DNA of 64,000 nucleotides from Microbacterium sp. SLBN-146 (GTDB taxonomy: Bacteria; Actinomycetota; Actinomycetes; Actinomycetales; Microbacteriaceae): NCBI RefSeq assembly GCF_006715145.1, contig NZ_VFMR01000001.1:3100001-3164000 (forward strand). Reading direction: 5' to 3'. The position numbers and the translations under genes were made by a program. Positions 36,761-45,473 of the stretch are shown piece after piece. Positions within the stretch are counted from its first letter, which is position 1; every line of letters starts with the position of its first letter. Under the pieces are notes generated by a model, which saw only the letters and a list, made by a program, of their open reading frames with translations, was not told where the DNA came from and did not search any database.

Positions 36761-37866
36761 GTCCTCGCCAGCCACTCGACGTAGAAGAAGCCGATGCCGG
36801 AAACGGCGAGCATCCCCGCGATGATCCACATCCGCACGACGATCGAGATCTCGGACCATCCGCGCATCTCGAGGTGATGGTGGAACGGGCTCATGAGGAA
36901 CAAGCGCTTCCCGCGCGTCGCTTTGAAGTACAGGCGCTGCAGGATCACCGACCCCGGACCGATGATGAAGACGCCCGCGACGAGGACCGCGAGGAGCTCT
37001 GTGCGCGTGAGGATCGCGAGGGCGGCGACGACGCCGCCGATCGCCATGGAGCCCACATCGCCCATGAAGACCTCCGCCTTGGGCGCATTCCACCAGAGGA
37101 AGCCGACGAGCGCGCCGACGAACGCCGCCGAGATGATGGCGAGGTCGAAGGGGTCGCGCACTTCGTAGCAGGCGGCCCCGAGATCGGGTGAGAGCGCTCC
37201 GCCCGAGCAGGCCTGATTGAACTGCCAGAACGCGATGAGGCTGTACGCGCCGACGACGAAGATGCCTGCGCCCGCAGCGAGACCGTCGAGGCCGTCGGTC
37301 AGATTGACGCTGTTCGAGAAGGCGACGCCGATGAAGGTGACCCAGATGAGATAGACGGCCCAGCCGACGATGAGGCCGAGCGTCATGAAGCCGAGCCACG
37401 GGACGTCACGGAAGATCGAGATGTACGGCGACGCGGGCGTCTGCCCCGCGGCGTTGGGGAACATCAGCGCGACGATGCCGAAGGGCACCGTCACGAGGAC
37501 CTGGCCGAGGATCTTGCGCCACCCGGTGAGACCGAGACTCCGCTGGCTGCGGACCTTCATGAAGTCGTCGATGAAGCCGACGACGCCGAATCCCACCATC
37601 ATCCAGACGACGAGCCACCCGGAGATCGTCGGCGGATTGTTCCCGGTGTATGTCCCGACGAGGTAGCCGACGAGGGCACCCACGATGAAGATCGTGCCCC
37701 CCATCGTGGGAGTGCCGCGCTTCTCTCCGTGGCTCGGATTGTGCACGTTGTCAGGGGTGCGGATGACCTGACCCCAGCCCCACTTGCGGAACAGGCGCAA
37801 GAAGACGGGGGTGAGGAAGAGAGTGAAAGCCAGCGAGATCGCCGCAGCAGTCAGAAGAGATCTCAC
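36757..37866 (-). CDS. mraY: Phospho-N-acetylmuramoyl-pentapeptide transferase
   Basis: 369 residues from GTG 37866, overlapping the murF stop (GTGA). It forms lipid I from UDP-MurNAc-pentapeptide and undecaprenyl phosphate, and has ten TM helices. Motifs are HGEKRGTPTMGG, NSVNLTDGLDGLAAG, FMGDVGSMAIGG and LFLMSPFHHHLEMRGWSE, including the metal-binding Asp residues. Confidence 0.97.
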   Translation of the reverse strand: MRSLLTAAAISLAFTLFLTPVFLRLFRKWGWGQVIRTPDNVHNPSHGEKRGTPTMGGTIFIVGALVGYLVGTYTGNNPPTISGWLVVWMMVGFGVVGFIDDFMKVRSQRSLGLTGWRKILGQVLVTVPFGIVALMFPNAAGQTPASPYISIFRDVPWLGFMTLGLIVGWAVYLIWVTFIGVAFSNSVNLTDGLDGLAAGAGIFVVGAYSLIAFWQFNQACSGGALSPDLGAACYEVRDPFDLAIISAAFVGALVGFLWWNAPKAEVFMGDVGSMAIGGVVAALAILTRTELLAVLVAGVFIIGPGSVILQRLYFKATRGKRLFLMSPFHHHLEMRGWSEISIVVRMWIIAGMLAVSGIGFFYVEWLART

Positions 37867-39275
37867 GAGAACGATTCTCCCAGACGATCCCCCAGGAACC
37901 TCAGACCGGCCGAGTTCGAGGACTTCACGAGCACCCGGTCACCGTCACGCAGCTCGCTCATGAGGTACTCGTATGCTTCGTCGGCGGTCTCGAAGAACAC
38001 CGCTTCGTCGCTCCACGAGCCCTGGCCGATCGCCGAGATGTACATGCGGCGCGCGTCGTTGCCGACCACGACGATGCGAGGGATCCTCAGACGCACGGCC
38101 AACTCGCCGATGCGGTCGTGCTCTTCCCCCGCGTACTCGCCCAGTTCGCTCATCGCGCCGAGGACGGCGACCATACGCTGACCCGGACCCGTGATCTGGG
38201 CGAGAGTGCGGAGCGCTGCGGACATGGAGTCCGGGCTCGCGTTGTACGCGTCGTTGATGATGCGCACGCGCTCCGAGCCGAGAGGCTGCATACGCCAGCG
38301 CTCCGCGATCTCGACGGTCGCGAGCCGTTCGATGCACGCGGCGAGCGTCACGCCGAGCGCGAGTGCCGCCGTGATCGCCGCGAGCGCGTTCATGATGTGA
38401 TGTTCGCCGAGCACCCGCAAGTGGAGGGGAAGGGACTCTTCCCCCGCGACGATGGTGGCCGTCGTGCCGGATGCGGACACCTCGACGGCGTCAGCTCGCA
38501 CGTCGGCGCCCGGACCACGGCCGAACCAGCGCACCGAGATGCCGTTCTCGGCCGCGATGTGCGCCATGGCTGCGACGCGCGGATCGTCGGCGTTCAGCAC
38601 CGCGACACCACCCGGGCGCAGCGCGCGGACGAGCTCCGACTTCGCCGCGAAGGTGGACTCGATCCCGCCGAAGCCCGCGGCGTGCGCCATACCGACCATC
38701 AGGACGACACCGATGTCGGGCTGAACGAGGCCCGCGAGGCGGGCGATCTCACCCGGCGCGCTCGCGCCGAACTCGCTCACGAGATAGCGGGTCGTCGGTG
38801 TGACCCGCAGCATCGTGAGCGGAGCGCCCACCTCGTTGTTGAAGGATGCGCGCGGCGCGACGGTCTCGCCCTCGGCTTCGAGAATCCGCGCGAGCAGGTT
38901 CTTCGTCGTCGTCTTGCCGTTGGATCCCGTGATTCCCACGATCCGCAGATCGTCCGCCGCGCGCACATCGGCCACGACGACGCGCGCGAGGTCTGCCAGG
39001 GCGGCGACGGCATCGGCGACGACGATCTGCGTGATGGCGGCCGCAACGGGTCGTTCGACGATCGCGACCACTGCGCCGCGCTCGACGGCGGCATCGACGA
39101 ATCGGTGTCCGTCCGTGGATTCACCCGGCTTCGCGACGAAGATGCCACCCGCCTCGATCAGTCGAGAGTCGGTGTCGACGGTTCCCTGAACGATGGTGTC
39201 GGCGGTGTCCTCACCGGCGAGGCGCAGTTCTCCGTCGACGGCAGCTGCGAGACGGGCGAGGGTGAAGGCGATCAT
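37863..39275 (-). CDS. murF: UDP-MurNAc-tripeptide--D-Ala-D-Ala ligase
   Basis: 470 residues from ATG 39275, with GGAG 5 nt before it inside a 12-bp palindrome (CTCCGGCCGGAG). It adds the D-Ala-D-Ala dipeptide. Motifs are IVGITGSNGKTTTKNLLARIL, VSEFGASAPGEIARLAGL, LNADDPRV and INDAYNASPDSM. It follows ftsI with only 26 bp between, where murE would be expected. Confidence 0.97.
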   Translation of the reverse strand: MIAFTLARLAAAVDGELRLAGEDTADTIVQGTVDTDSRLIEAGGIFVAKPGESTDGHRFVDAAVERGAVVAIVERPVAAAITQIVVADAVAALADLARVVVADVRAADDLRIVGITGSNGKTTTKNLLARILEAEGETVAPRASFNNEVGAPLTMLRVTPTTRYLVSEFGASAPGEIARLAGLVQPDIGVVLMVGMAHAAGFGGIESTFAAKSELVRALRPGGVAVLNADDPRVAAMAHIAAENGISVRWFGRGPGADVRADAVEVSASGTTATIVAGEESLPLHLRVLGEHHIMNALAAITAALALGVTLAACIERLATVEIAERWRMQPLGSERVRIINDAYNASPDSMSAALRTLAQITGPGQRMVAVLGAMSELGEYAGEEHDRIGELAVRLRIPRIVVVGNDARRMYISAIGQGSWSDEAVFFETADEAYEYLMSELRDGDRVLVKSSNSAGLRFLGDRLGESFS

Positions 39276-39301
39276 CGATTCTCCGGCCGGAGGTCTAGGG
39301 C

Positions 39302-41089
39302 TCAGCCGAACTTCGGGAGCAGCGTCGGTGTTCCGGTCGAAGGCATGACGCGGTAGGTCTTGAGCACCTGCGTGACCGCCTTCTGGAACGCCGTCGCGTT
39401 GGCCGCAGACGACTTTACCTTCGAAGGCTCGTCGAGCGTGACGACGATGACGTATTGGGGGTCCTCGATGGGGGCCATGCCGATCATCGTCGTGTAGTAC
39501 GCACCGCTCTTGTAGCTTCCGGTCTCGGGGTCGAACTTCTCGCCCGTTCCCGTCTTCCCTCCGGTGCGATACCCCGAGACGAGAATCGAATCGGACATGG
39601 AGCTCTGGACGAAGACGTTCTCGAGGATGTCGCGGGTTGCGGCGGCCGTCTGCTCGCTGACGACGCGCGTGGGATCCGGGAGCTCCGGTGTCACGACGGT
39701 TCCGTCGGCTGTCGTGCACGATTCGACGAGCGACAGCGGCATCCGCACCCCGCCGTTGGCGATCGCCGCGTACGCACCTGCGAGTTCGGGCATGGTCGTG
39801 GTGAGTCCCTGCCCGTAGGAGGTGTTGTAGACGGTCTGGTTGTCCCAGTCCGACACCGGGTGGACGACGCCCTTCGCCTCGCCGTAGAAGCCGACCGCGC
39901 TGCCGTCTCCGATCCCGAACTTCTTGAAGTAGTCGTAGCGCGTCTCGTTCGAGACCTTCTCGCTGAACTTGGCGATACCGGCATTCGACGAATCCATGAG
40001 GACACCGGCGAGCGTGTACGTGTACGCCGCGTGCCCGAAGGCGTCGCGCACGCGGGCGCCGTTCGCGAAGGTCTCGAAACCGGATGCCACGACGGTCGAG
40101 GTGGGCGACTGACCCCCGGCATCCATGACGGTCGCCGCCGTGAGCGCCTTGAATGTCGACCCCGGCTCGAACGTGCCGCGGAAGATGCGGCTCGATCGAT
40201 CCGCCTCGGCAGCCGCCGAGGGGTCGTTGGGGTCCACGGTGGGATACTCCGCGGCGGCGCGGATCTTGCCGGTCGCGGATTCGACGACGAGGATCGACCC
40301 GCTCTTGGCCTCCATGTTCTGCGCCTGCTCGGCGATGAGCTGCTGCAGGTACCAATTGAGGTCGCGGTTGATCGTGAGCGTGAGGGTGCCGCCGTCGACG
40401 GCGGGCGTTTCGCGCTCCGTGCCCGGGATCGTCACGCCGTCCTTGCCCTGCTGGTACGTGCGCACTCCGTCCGTGGACGCGAGGCAGGAATCGCTTCCGA
40501 GCTCGATCCCCTCGAGCGGCTCGCCATCCGACCCGATGAAGCCGACGAGGTTCCCCCCGACAGCCCCGTCGGGGTAGGTGCGTGCGGGGTGCGCGACGCA
40601 CGCGAGGTAGGGAGCGCCGAGGTCGGCGAGAGCCCGGTACTGCTCGGTCGACACGCCCTTGACGAGTTCGGCGTAGCGCGAGGCCGGGTCCTCGGCGAGT
40701 TTGTCGCCGACGATCCGCTGCACATCTTCGAGGGGCTGGCCCGTGATCTCCGAGATGTCCGCCGAGACGGAGGACCACGGCTCGGCGTCGGACTCGCCGG
40801 CACCGATCTGTCCGTCGAGCTGCGTGATGAGGAGCGGATCGAGCTGGCAGTCGTACCGCAGGACGCTCCCGGCCAGTGTCTGACCTGTCTCATCCACGAT
40901 CGTGCCGCGCGAGCCGTACAGCGTCTGCTTTGCGCCGAAGGCCTTCTCGATCGAATCGCTCACGTGCTCGTCGGCATTGACGACCTGGATGTCCACGAGA
41001 CGGACGAGGAATCCGCCGAGGACGGCGAGGACGATCGCGAGGGCCACGACCGTCCGGCGACGCTGGCTGCGTGTGCTCTTCGTCGTCAT
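39302..41089 (-). CDS. ftsI: Penicillin-binding protein 2 / FtsI transpeptidase
   Basis: 595 residues from ATG 41089. A short basic N-terminus and one TM helix (about 12-34) precede the PBP dimer domain, then the transpeptidase domain with S311 in GSTFKA, the SSN motif (about 367) and KTG in GGKTGTGEKF (about 513). It cross-links septal wall outside the membrane and partners FtsW. It lies 4 bp after the ftsL-like gene. Confidence 0.96.
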   Translation of the reverse strand: MTTKSTRSQRRRTVVALAIVLAVLGGFLVRLVDIQVVNADEHVSDSIEKAFGAKQTLYGSRGTIVDETGQTLAGSVLRYDCQLDPLLITQLDGQIGAGESDAEPWSSVSADISEITGQPLEDVQRIVGDKLAEDPASRYAELVKGVSTEQYRALADLGAPYLACVAHPARTYPDGAVGGNLVGFIGSDGEPLEGIELGSDSCLASTDGVRTYQQGKDGVTIPGTERETPAVDGGTLTLTINRDLNWYLQQLIAEQAQNMEAKSGSILVVESATGKIRAAAEYPTVDPNDPSAAAEADRSSRIFRGTFEPGSTFKALTAATVMDAGGQSPTSTVVASGFETFANGARVRDAFGHAAYTYTLAGVLMDSSNAGIAKFSEKVSNETRYDYFKKFGIGDGSAVGFYGEAKGVVHPVSDWDNQTVYNTSYGQGLTTTMPELAGAYAAIANGGVRMPLSLVESCTTADGTVVTPELPDPTRVVSEQTAAATRDILENVFVQSSMSDSILVSGYRTGGKTGTGEKFDPETGSYKSGAYYTTMIGMAPIEDPQYVIVVTLDEPSKVKSSAANATAFQKAVTQVLKTYRVMPSTGTPTLLPKFG

Positions 41090-41093
41090 GGAA

Positions 41094-41687
41094 TCAGTGT
41101 GTACTCGGGATGGGCAGGCCATCCGTGATCGGAGGCGGTGTGTTCGACACTCCACCCGTCATGTCGATCGGGATCTCCTCGGCCGGCGGGGAGCTGATCG
41201 TCGCGTCCGGAGAGGTGACGAGCGGAGTTCCGGCGACGAGGGAGTTGCCGACGGCCCCGCGGTTGTACGCGTCGATCGTCGAGACCCATGGTGCGGCCTC
41301 ACTCGTGCCGAGGAGGGCGCCGTCGCTCAGCCGCAGATAGCTCGGCGACTCCGCGATGACCATGCCGAGCGCCGCCGCGTTCGCGGCGAGATACTGCGGC
41401 GAGCTGAGGCCTGCGAGCTCGTCGGAGAGGATCTGACGGTCCCACGAAAGCTGGCGCTGCTCCTTCGCGAGCGAGGAGATCTCGTAGGACGTCTGCGTCG
41501 TCAGGATCGACATCCCCATCTGGGCGGCGCCGATGAGGAAGGCTCCGGCGACCGCGACGATGCCGTACACGAGCTTCGGGCGACGCTTCGGGGCCGGCGC
41601 GTCGATGACACGGAGCGGACTGCGCGTCGTCGTCGGGCGGACGGGCGCGATCGTGGGGATCGCGTGCTGCGCGGCACCGGCGCTCAT
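41094..41687 (-). CDS. FtsL-like division protein
   Basis: 197 residues. Position between rsmH and ftsI, a single TM helix (about 39-60) and the coiled-coil segment right after it ([25 protein letters not shown]) mark it as the FtsL counterpart; sequence is poorly conserved in this family. The tail is Pro/Ser/Thr-rich and outside the cell. Its ATG overlaps the rsmH stop (ATGA), so the two are coupled. Confidence 0.8.
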   Translation of the reverse strand: MSAGAAQHAIPTIAPVRPTTTRSPLRVIDAPAPKRRPKLVYGIVAVAGAFLIGAAQMGMSILTTQTSYEISSLAKEQRQLSWDRQILSDELAGLSSPQYLAANAAALGMVIAESPSYLRLSDGALLGTSEAAPWVSTIDAYNRGAVGNSLVAGTPLVTSPDATISSPPAEEIPIDMTGGVSNTPPPITDGLPIPSTH

Positions 41688-42637
41688 GCTGCCTCCCTCA
41701 CTCGCTCAGCGGCCCGCAGCCGCACGGGAGTCGCGCGAGGATTGGCCGCGCGCTCGTCGTCGGAGGCGAGCTCCGCGCCCTTCACGAGCAACCGGAACTT
41801 CGGGGCATGCTCGGGGAGCTCCACGGGCAGGCCGGGAAGGCCCGTCGAGCGTGTCGCGTTCGCCAGCTCACGCTTGACGATGCGGTCCTCGAGCGACTGA
41901 TAGGCGAGCACCACGATGCGTCCTCCCACGGGGAGCACCCCGAGCGCGGCAGGGATCGCCGCTTCGACGGCGGCGAGTTCTCGATTGACCTCGATGCGGA
42001 GCGCCTGGAAGACACGCTTGGCCGGGTGCCCCGTGCGCTGCGCCGCATACGGCGTCGCCGCTGTGAGGATCTCGACGAGTCGACCTGACCGATCGATCGG
42101 TGCGTCCGCGCGCGCCGCGATGATGGCGCGGGCGTATCGCCCCGCCAGCTTCTCCTCGCCGTAGCGCTCGAAGATGCGGCGCAGGTCGCCCTCGCCGTAT
42201 GTCGCCAGGATGTCAGCGGCTGTCGTGCCACTCGTCTGGTCCATCCGCATGTCGAGCGGCGCGTCCTTCGAGTAGGCGAATCCGCGGTCGGCCACGTCGA
42301 GCTGCAACGACGACACGCCGAGGTCGAACAGGATCCCGTCGGCGGAGTCGTACCCGGCGGATGCCAGGGCCTCGACGATGCCGTCGTAGACCGTGTGCAC
42401 GAGGGTGACGCGGTCGCCGAAGCGCGCAAGCCGCTCGCCGGCGATGCGGAGAGCATCCGTGTCGCGATCGAGGCCGACGAGATGCAGTCGGGGGAAGCGC
42501 TCGAGGAATGCCTCGGAGTGCCCGCCCATCCCGAGGGTCGCATCGACGAGAACGGCACCATCGCTATCGAGCGCGGGGCCGAGGAGCTCGATGCACCGCT
42601 CGAGCAGGACCGGGGTGTGGAGATCGCGGAGGCTCAT
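41684..42637 (-). CDS. rsmH: 16S rRNA (cytosine1402-N4)-methyltransferase
   Basis: 317 residues from ATG 42637. The SAM-binding site is [21 protein letters not shown]. Other family motifs are [53 protein letters not shown] and [13 protein letters not shown]. It methylates C1402 of 16S rRNA. It is the second gene of the dcw cluster, 104 bp from mraZ with a strong hairpin in between. Confidence 0.97.
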   Translation of the reverse strand: MSLRDLHTPVLLERCIELLGPALDSDGAVLVDATLGMGGHSEAFLERFPRLHLVGLDRDTDALRIAGERLARFGDRVTLVHTVYDGIVEALASAGYDSADGILFDLGVSSLQLDVADRGFAYSKDAPLDMRMDQTSGTTAADILATYGEGDLRRIFERYGEEKLAGRYARAIIAARADAPIDRSGRLVEILTAATPYAAQRTGHPAKRVFQALRIEVNRELAAVEAAIPAALGVLPVGGRIVVLAYQSLEDRIVKRELANATRSTGLPGLPVELPEHAPKFRLLVKGAELASDDERAANPRATPVRLRAAERVREAA

Positions 42638-42684
42638 GGTTTCGGGGCCCTGGGTCCCTCGGTCCTGATCCCCATCCGCTCTGA

Positions 42685-42709
42685 CCTGGCACCGGGGAAG
42701 TGTGCCAGG
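42685..42709 (-). terminator. Hairpin between mraZ and rsmH
   Basis: CCTGGCAC / GTGCCAGG, an 8-bp perfect stem with a 9-nt loop and no T-run. It could stop some transcripts after mraZ, stabilise the mraZ end, or set different levels of mraZ and the genes after it. Confidence 0.4.
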
Positions 42710-42741
42710 GCGTGAGCGGCTGGGAGTCAGGATCGAGGGCA

Positions 42742-43173
42742 CTAGAACAGGCCCGGAATCACCTCCTGCTCCAGTTCGGCGTAGCTCTCTTCGTTCGCTT
42801 CTGCGTAGGCGTTCCACGCCGCGGCATCCCAGATCTCGGCGTGCGCGCCGACGCCCGTCACGACGAGTTCCCTGTCGAGGCCGGCATACGTGCGCAGGGG
42901 CTGCGGGATCGTGATGCGGTTCTGACCGTCGGGCTTCTCGGCGCTCGCACCGGAGAGGAACATGCGCAGGAAGTCACGAGCAGGCTTGTTGGCGAGCGGG
43001 GCTTCGCGAATGCGCTCGTGCACGCGCTCGAACTCCTCCGTGCTGAACACGTAGAGACAGCGATCCTGACCACGGGTCACCACGACGCCACCACCGAGGT
43101 CGTCGCGGAACTTCGCGGGAAGGATGACCCGGCCCTTGTCGTCGAGTTTGGGAGTGTGCGTGCCAAGAAGCAT
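42742..43173 (-). CDS. mraZ: Transcriptional regulator MraZ
   Basis: 143 residues with two AbrB-type half domains: [26 protein letters not shown] at the N-terminus and [20 protein letters not shown] in the second repeat. It binds DNA upstream of its own gene and controls the dcw cluster. Three GTGG direct repeats with 10-bp spacing lie 46-72 bp upstream, as expected for its binding site. Confidence 0.96.
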   Translation of the reverse strand: MLLGTHTPKLDDKGRVILPAKFRDDLGGGVVVTRGQDRCLYVFSTEEFERVHERIREAPLANKPARDFLRMFLSGASAEKPDGQNRITIPQPLRTYAGLDRELVVTGVGAHAEIWDAAAWNAYAEANEESYAELEQEVIPGLF

Positions 43174-43218
43174 CGATCCACCACTCCCCCCTTTGTCCGG
43201 CCCCCGCTGGAGTTGTCA

Positions 43219-43245
43219 CCACTTTACTCCACTTCCCTCCACTTT
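43219..43245 (-). promoter_or_regulatory. MraZ box: three direct repeats upstream of mraZ
   Basis: On the minus strand AAAGTGG, AAGTGG and AAAGTGG begin exactly 10 bp apart. MraZ is known to bind short G-rich direct repeats with one-turn spacing upstream of its own gene, so this is very probably its operator. Confidence 0.75.
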
Positions 43246-43311
43246 GCTATCGATTCCGCGACGAATCCTCCCCCGCTCCCCATTCGCCCGCTTTCGGTGA
43301 GCGCCGGGGCC

Positions 43312-43380
43312 GCGAGACTGCACCCTCCAGCCGAGACCGCGCTCCGCGACCGCACCCTCGGCCGGAGGATGCAGTCTCGC
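43312..43380. repeat. Palindromic intergenic repeat, family B
   Basis: GCGAGACTGCACCCTCC (43312-43328) pairs with GGAGGATGCAGTCTCGC (43364-43380), 16 of 17. The pairing continues inward (CCAGCCGAG with CTCGGCCGG, 8 of 9), so the element can fold into one long hairpin. Confidence 0.65.
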
Positions 43381-43420
43381 CGGGCGAAGGGCGGGCCCGG
43401 ACGTGGCGGGACGGGCCGGG

Positions 43421-43442
43421 GCGGGAGCGCGGCGGGAGCGCG
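43421..43442. repeat. Two 11-bp tandem repeats
   Basis: GCGGGAGCGCG occurs twice in tandem, followed by a partial third unit (GCGGG). No function is apparent. Confidence 0.4.
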
Positions 43443-43457
43443 GCGGGCACGAAAAAA

Positions 43458-43479
43458 GCACCGACCCGAAGGTCGGTGC
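43458..43479 (-). terminator. Intrinsic terminator of DUF3040 gene
   Basis: Stem GCACCGACC / GGTCGGTGC closed by CGAA (read TTCG on the minus strand, a stable tetraloop) and followed on that strand by TTTTTTC. It lies 41 bp after the stop codon. Confidence 0.85.
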
Positions 43480-43519
43480 TTTTCACGGGATCCGGTGCGA
43501 CCGGATCAGCAGAAGAATG

Positions 43520-43885
43520 TCAGCGTTCGCCCTGACGCTTGTCCCAGCGCTCGTTCATGCGATCCATGAAGGAGCCGCTCGTGGACTTCGGCGGGGTGTC
43601 GACGCGCTCCACGGGAGGAGCGCCCAGTCCGCGCGTCGGAGTCACCGCGAGGATCACGCCGCCCAGCATCAACAGGAACCCGATGATCCCGGCGACGATG
43701 AGGGGTACGGCAACGCCCACGATGAGACCGCCCAGACCCACGAGAACGAGGATCGTGCCGTAGACGATGTTGCGATAGCTCAGTGTGCGCCCGTCGCGTG
43801 GCGCGCTGACGACGTCTGCGTCGTTGCGCATGAGATGGCGTTCCATCTCGTCGAGCAGGCGCTGCTCCTGTTCGGAGAGTGGCAT
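43520..43885 (-). CDS. DUF3040 domain membrane protein
   Basis: 121 residues. MPLSEQEQRLLDEMERHL is the DUF3040 signature. Two TM helices follow (about 41-58 and 60-81), then a Pro-rich, basic cytoplasmic tail (PPKSTSGSFMDRMNERWDKR). Such proteins occur near mraZ in many actinobacteria and have no established function. Its TAGAAT promoter (43917-43922) faces that of the polyprenyl synthase gene. Confidence 0.85.
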   Translation of the reverse strand: MPLSEQEQRLLDEMERHLMRNDADVVSAPRDGRTLSYRNIVYGTILVLVGLGGLIVGVAVPLIVAGIIGFLLMLGGVILAVTPTRGLGAPPVERVDTPPKSTSGSFMDRMNERWDKRQGER

Positions 43886-43916
43886 GCATCCCCCTCATTA
43901 CTGCTGGTGTCCGTCG

Positions 43917-43922
43917 ATTCTA
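43917..43922 (-). promoter_or_regulatory. -10 box TAGAAT of DUF3040 gene
   Basis: TAGAAT on the minus strand, 31 nt before ATG 43885. Confidence 0.4.
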
Positions 43923-43939
43923 CGCGGCGCGTCGATCAC

Positions 43940-43945
43940 TAGGCT
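43940..43945 (+). promoter_or_regulatory. -10 box TAGGCT of polyprenyl synthase gene
   Basis: TAGGCT ends 6 nt before GTG 43952, giving a leaderless message and fixing the start codon. Confidence 0.5.
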
Positions 43946-43951
43946 AGGCCC

Positions 43952-45046
43952 GTGTCATTCTCGTCTGATCCGATCGCGGCGATTTCCCAGCGACTCGACA
44001 CCTTTTTGACGGAGCAGCGACGTGACGCGGCCGACATGGGTGCCGAAGCGGCCCTCTTCGTCGAAGCCGGCGCGGCGGCGCTCCAGGGTGGCAAGCGGCT
44101 GCGCGGTCGCTTCTGCATCGCCGGGTGGAGGGCTGTGGAGGATGCCCGCACGCGGCATGCCGAGGTGCCCAGCGCCGTCATCACCGCGGCATCCGCACTC
44201 GAGGTCTTCCATGCGGCCGCGCTCATCCACGACGACGTCATCGACAACTCCGACACGCGCCGAGGACGCCCCTCCGCGCATCGCGCGCTCGAGTCGGAAC
44301 ACCGCAGCGCCGGCTGGGTGGGGGACGGTGAGTCGTTCGGTCGCTCGGGCGCGATTCTGCTGGGAGACCTGCTCGTCGCGTGGAGCGACGACTTGTTCGA
44401 GGAAGGTCTCGTCTCGGTCGGAGCGGATCGCGCGGCGACCGCTCGCGCCGAGTACTCGCGCATGCGACGCGATGTCACGATCGGACAGTTCCTCGACATC
44501 GCGGAGGAGTCGGCGTTTCGCACCGAGCCCGATGCGCGGCACGCGGAGCGCGCACTGCGAGTGGCATCCCTCAAGTCCGCGCGGTATTCCGTGCAGCAGC
44601 CGCTCGCCGTCGGCGCCGCCCTCGCGGGCGCCGACGAGGCTCAGCACAGCGCGTTGAGCAGATTCGGCCACCCTCTCGGCATGGCGTTCCAGCTGCGCGA
44701 CGATGTGCTCGGGGTCTTCGGAGACGAAAGCGAGACGGGCAAGCCCTCAGGCGACGATCTGCGCGAGGGCAAGCGCACGGTGCTCGTCGCCTACACGCGG
44801 GAGGCACTGGCGCCGTCGGCGCGGCGCGTCGTGGACGAGTTGATCGGCGACCCGTCCCTGGATGCCGGTCAGATCGGCGCTCTCCAGCGGACGATCATCG
44901 AAACGGGAGCTCTCGAACGCGTCGAGAAGCTCATCACCGACTACGCGCGCGAAGCGGAACGCGCCCTCAATGGTGCTCGTCTCGACAACGCCGCCGTCGG
45001 GGCGCTTCGCGATCTGGCGCGCGATGCGACGGTGCGTACCACCTGA
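43952..45046 (+). CDS. Polyprenyl diphosphate synthase (IdsA/GGPP synthase type)
   Basis: 364 residues from GTG 43952. The first Asp-rich motif is LIHDDVIDNSDTRRGRPSAH and the second is FQLRDDVLGVFGDESETGKPSGDD with LREGKRTVLVA after it. It condenses isopentenyl diphosphate onto allylic primers to make C15-C20 or longer chains for menaquinone, carotenoids or lipid carriers. The mycobacterial counterpart beside Rv2175c is IdsA2. Product length cannot be read from the sequence alone. Confidence 0.9.
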   Translation: MSFSSDPIAAISQRLDTFLTEQRRDAADMGAEAALFVEAGAAALQGGKRLRGRFCIAGWRAVEDARTRHAEVPSAVITAASALEVFHAAALIHDDVIDNSDTRRGRPSAHRALESEHRSAGWVGDGESFGRSGAILLGDLLVAWSDDLFEEGLVSVGADRAATARAEYSRMRRDVTIGQFLDIAEESAFRTEPDARHAERALRVASLKSARYSVQQPLAVGAALAGADEAQHSALSRFGHPLGMAFQLRDDVLGVFGDESETGKPSGDDLREGKRTVLVAYTREALAPSARRVVDELIGDPSLDAGQIGALQRTIIETGALERVEKLITDYAREAERALNGARLDNAAVGALRDLARDATVRTT

Positions 45047-45055
45047 CCCGGCCGG

Positions 45056-45400
45056 TCAAGCGAGCGTCTGAGCGATGCGTCGCACTTCGCTCTTGCGACC
45101 AGCGAGCAGCGACTCGATGGGAGCCGCGCCGATCGATTCCTCGTGCGCGAGAAGCCAATCGATCGCTTCGTCGTCCGTGAAGCCCGCGTCGTGAAGGACG
45201 ATGACCGTCCCGCGCAACGAAGACAGCGGATGGCCGTCGACGACGAAGACCGCGGGCACCTTGAAAGTGCCGTCACGGCGAGAGCCGATGAGGAAGGAAT
45301 CGTCCAGCAGGCGACGGACGCGTCCCAACGGCTCGCCGAGGATCTCGACGAGCTGGGGAAGCGTCAGCCACTCCGTGGGGAACGCGGTTTCTGCGGTCAC
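45056..45400 (-). CDS. Rv2175c family DNA-binding protein
   Basis: 114 residues. A winged-helix N-terminal part (WLTLPQLVEILGEPLGRVRRLLDDSFLIGSRR) is followed by the Rv2175c C-terminal domain (FKVPAVFVVDGHPLSSLRGTVIVLHDAGFTDDEAIDWLLA). In Mycobacterium tuberculosis, Rv2175c binds DNA and is a substrate of the kinase PknL encoded next to it. The same pairing occurs here with the kinase at 46800. The N-terminus has Thr residues (2, 5, 9) that could be phosphorylated. Confidence 0.88.
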   Translation of the reverse strand: MTAETAFPTEWLTLPQLVEILGEPLGRVRRLLDDSFLIGSRRDGTFKVPAVFVVDGHPLSSLRGTVIVLHDAGFTDDEAIDWLLAHEESIGAAPIESLLAGRKSEVRRIAQTLA

Positions 45401-45473
45401 GCCACCACTATTCCATCTTCACGAGGAGCGAATCGACACTCGCCGAAGTCACATCAGCCACTTTCATCACTTC

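Larger units (their letters stand above)
43174..43519. other. 346-bp intergenic region upstream of mraZ
   Basis: Non-coding. It contains the MraZ box (43219-43245), a 69-bp palindromic repeat (43312-43380), a GC-rich stretch with two 11-bp tandem copies of GCGGGAGCGCG (43421-43442) and the terminator of the DUF3040 gene (43458-43479). I see no RNA gene. Confidence 0.6.
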
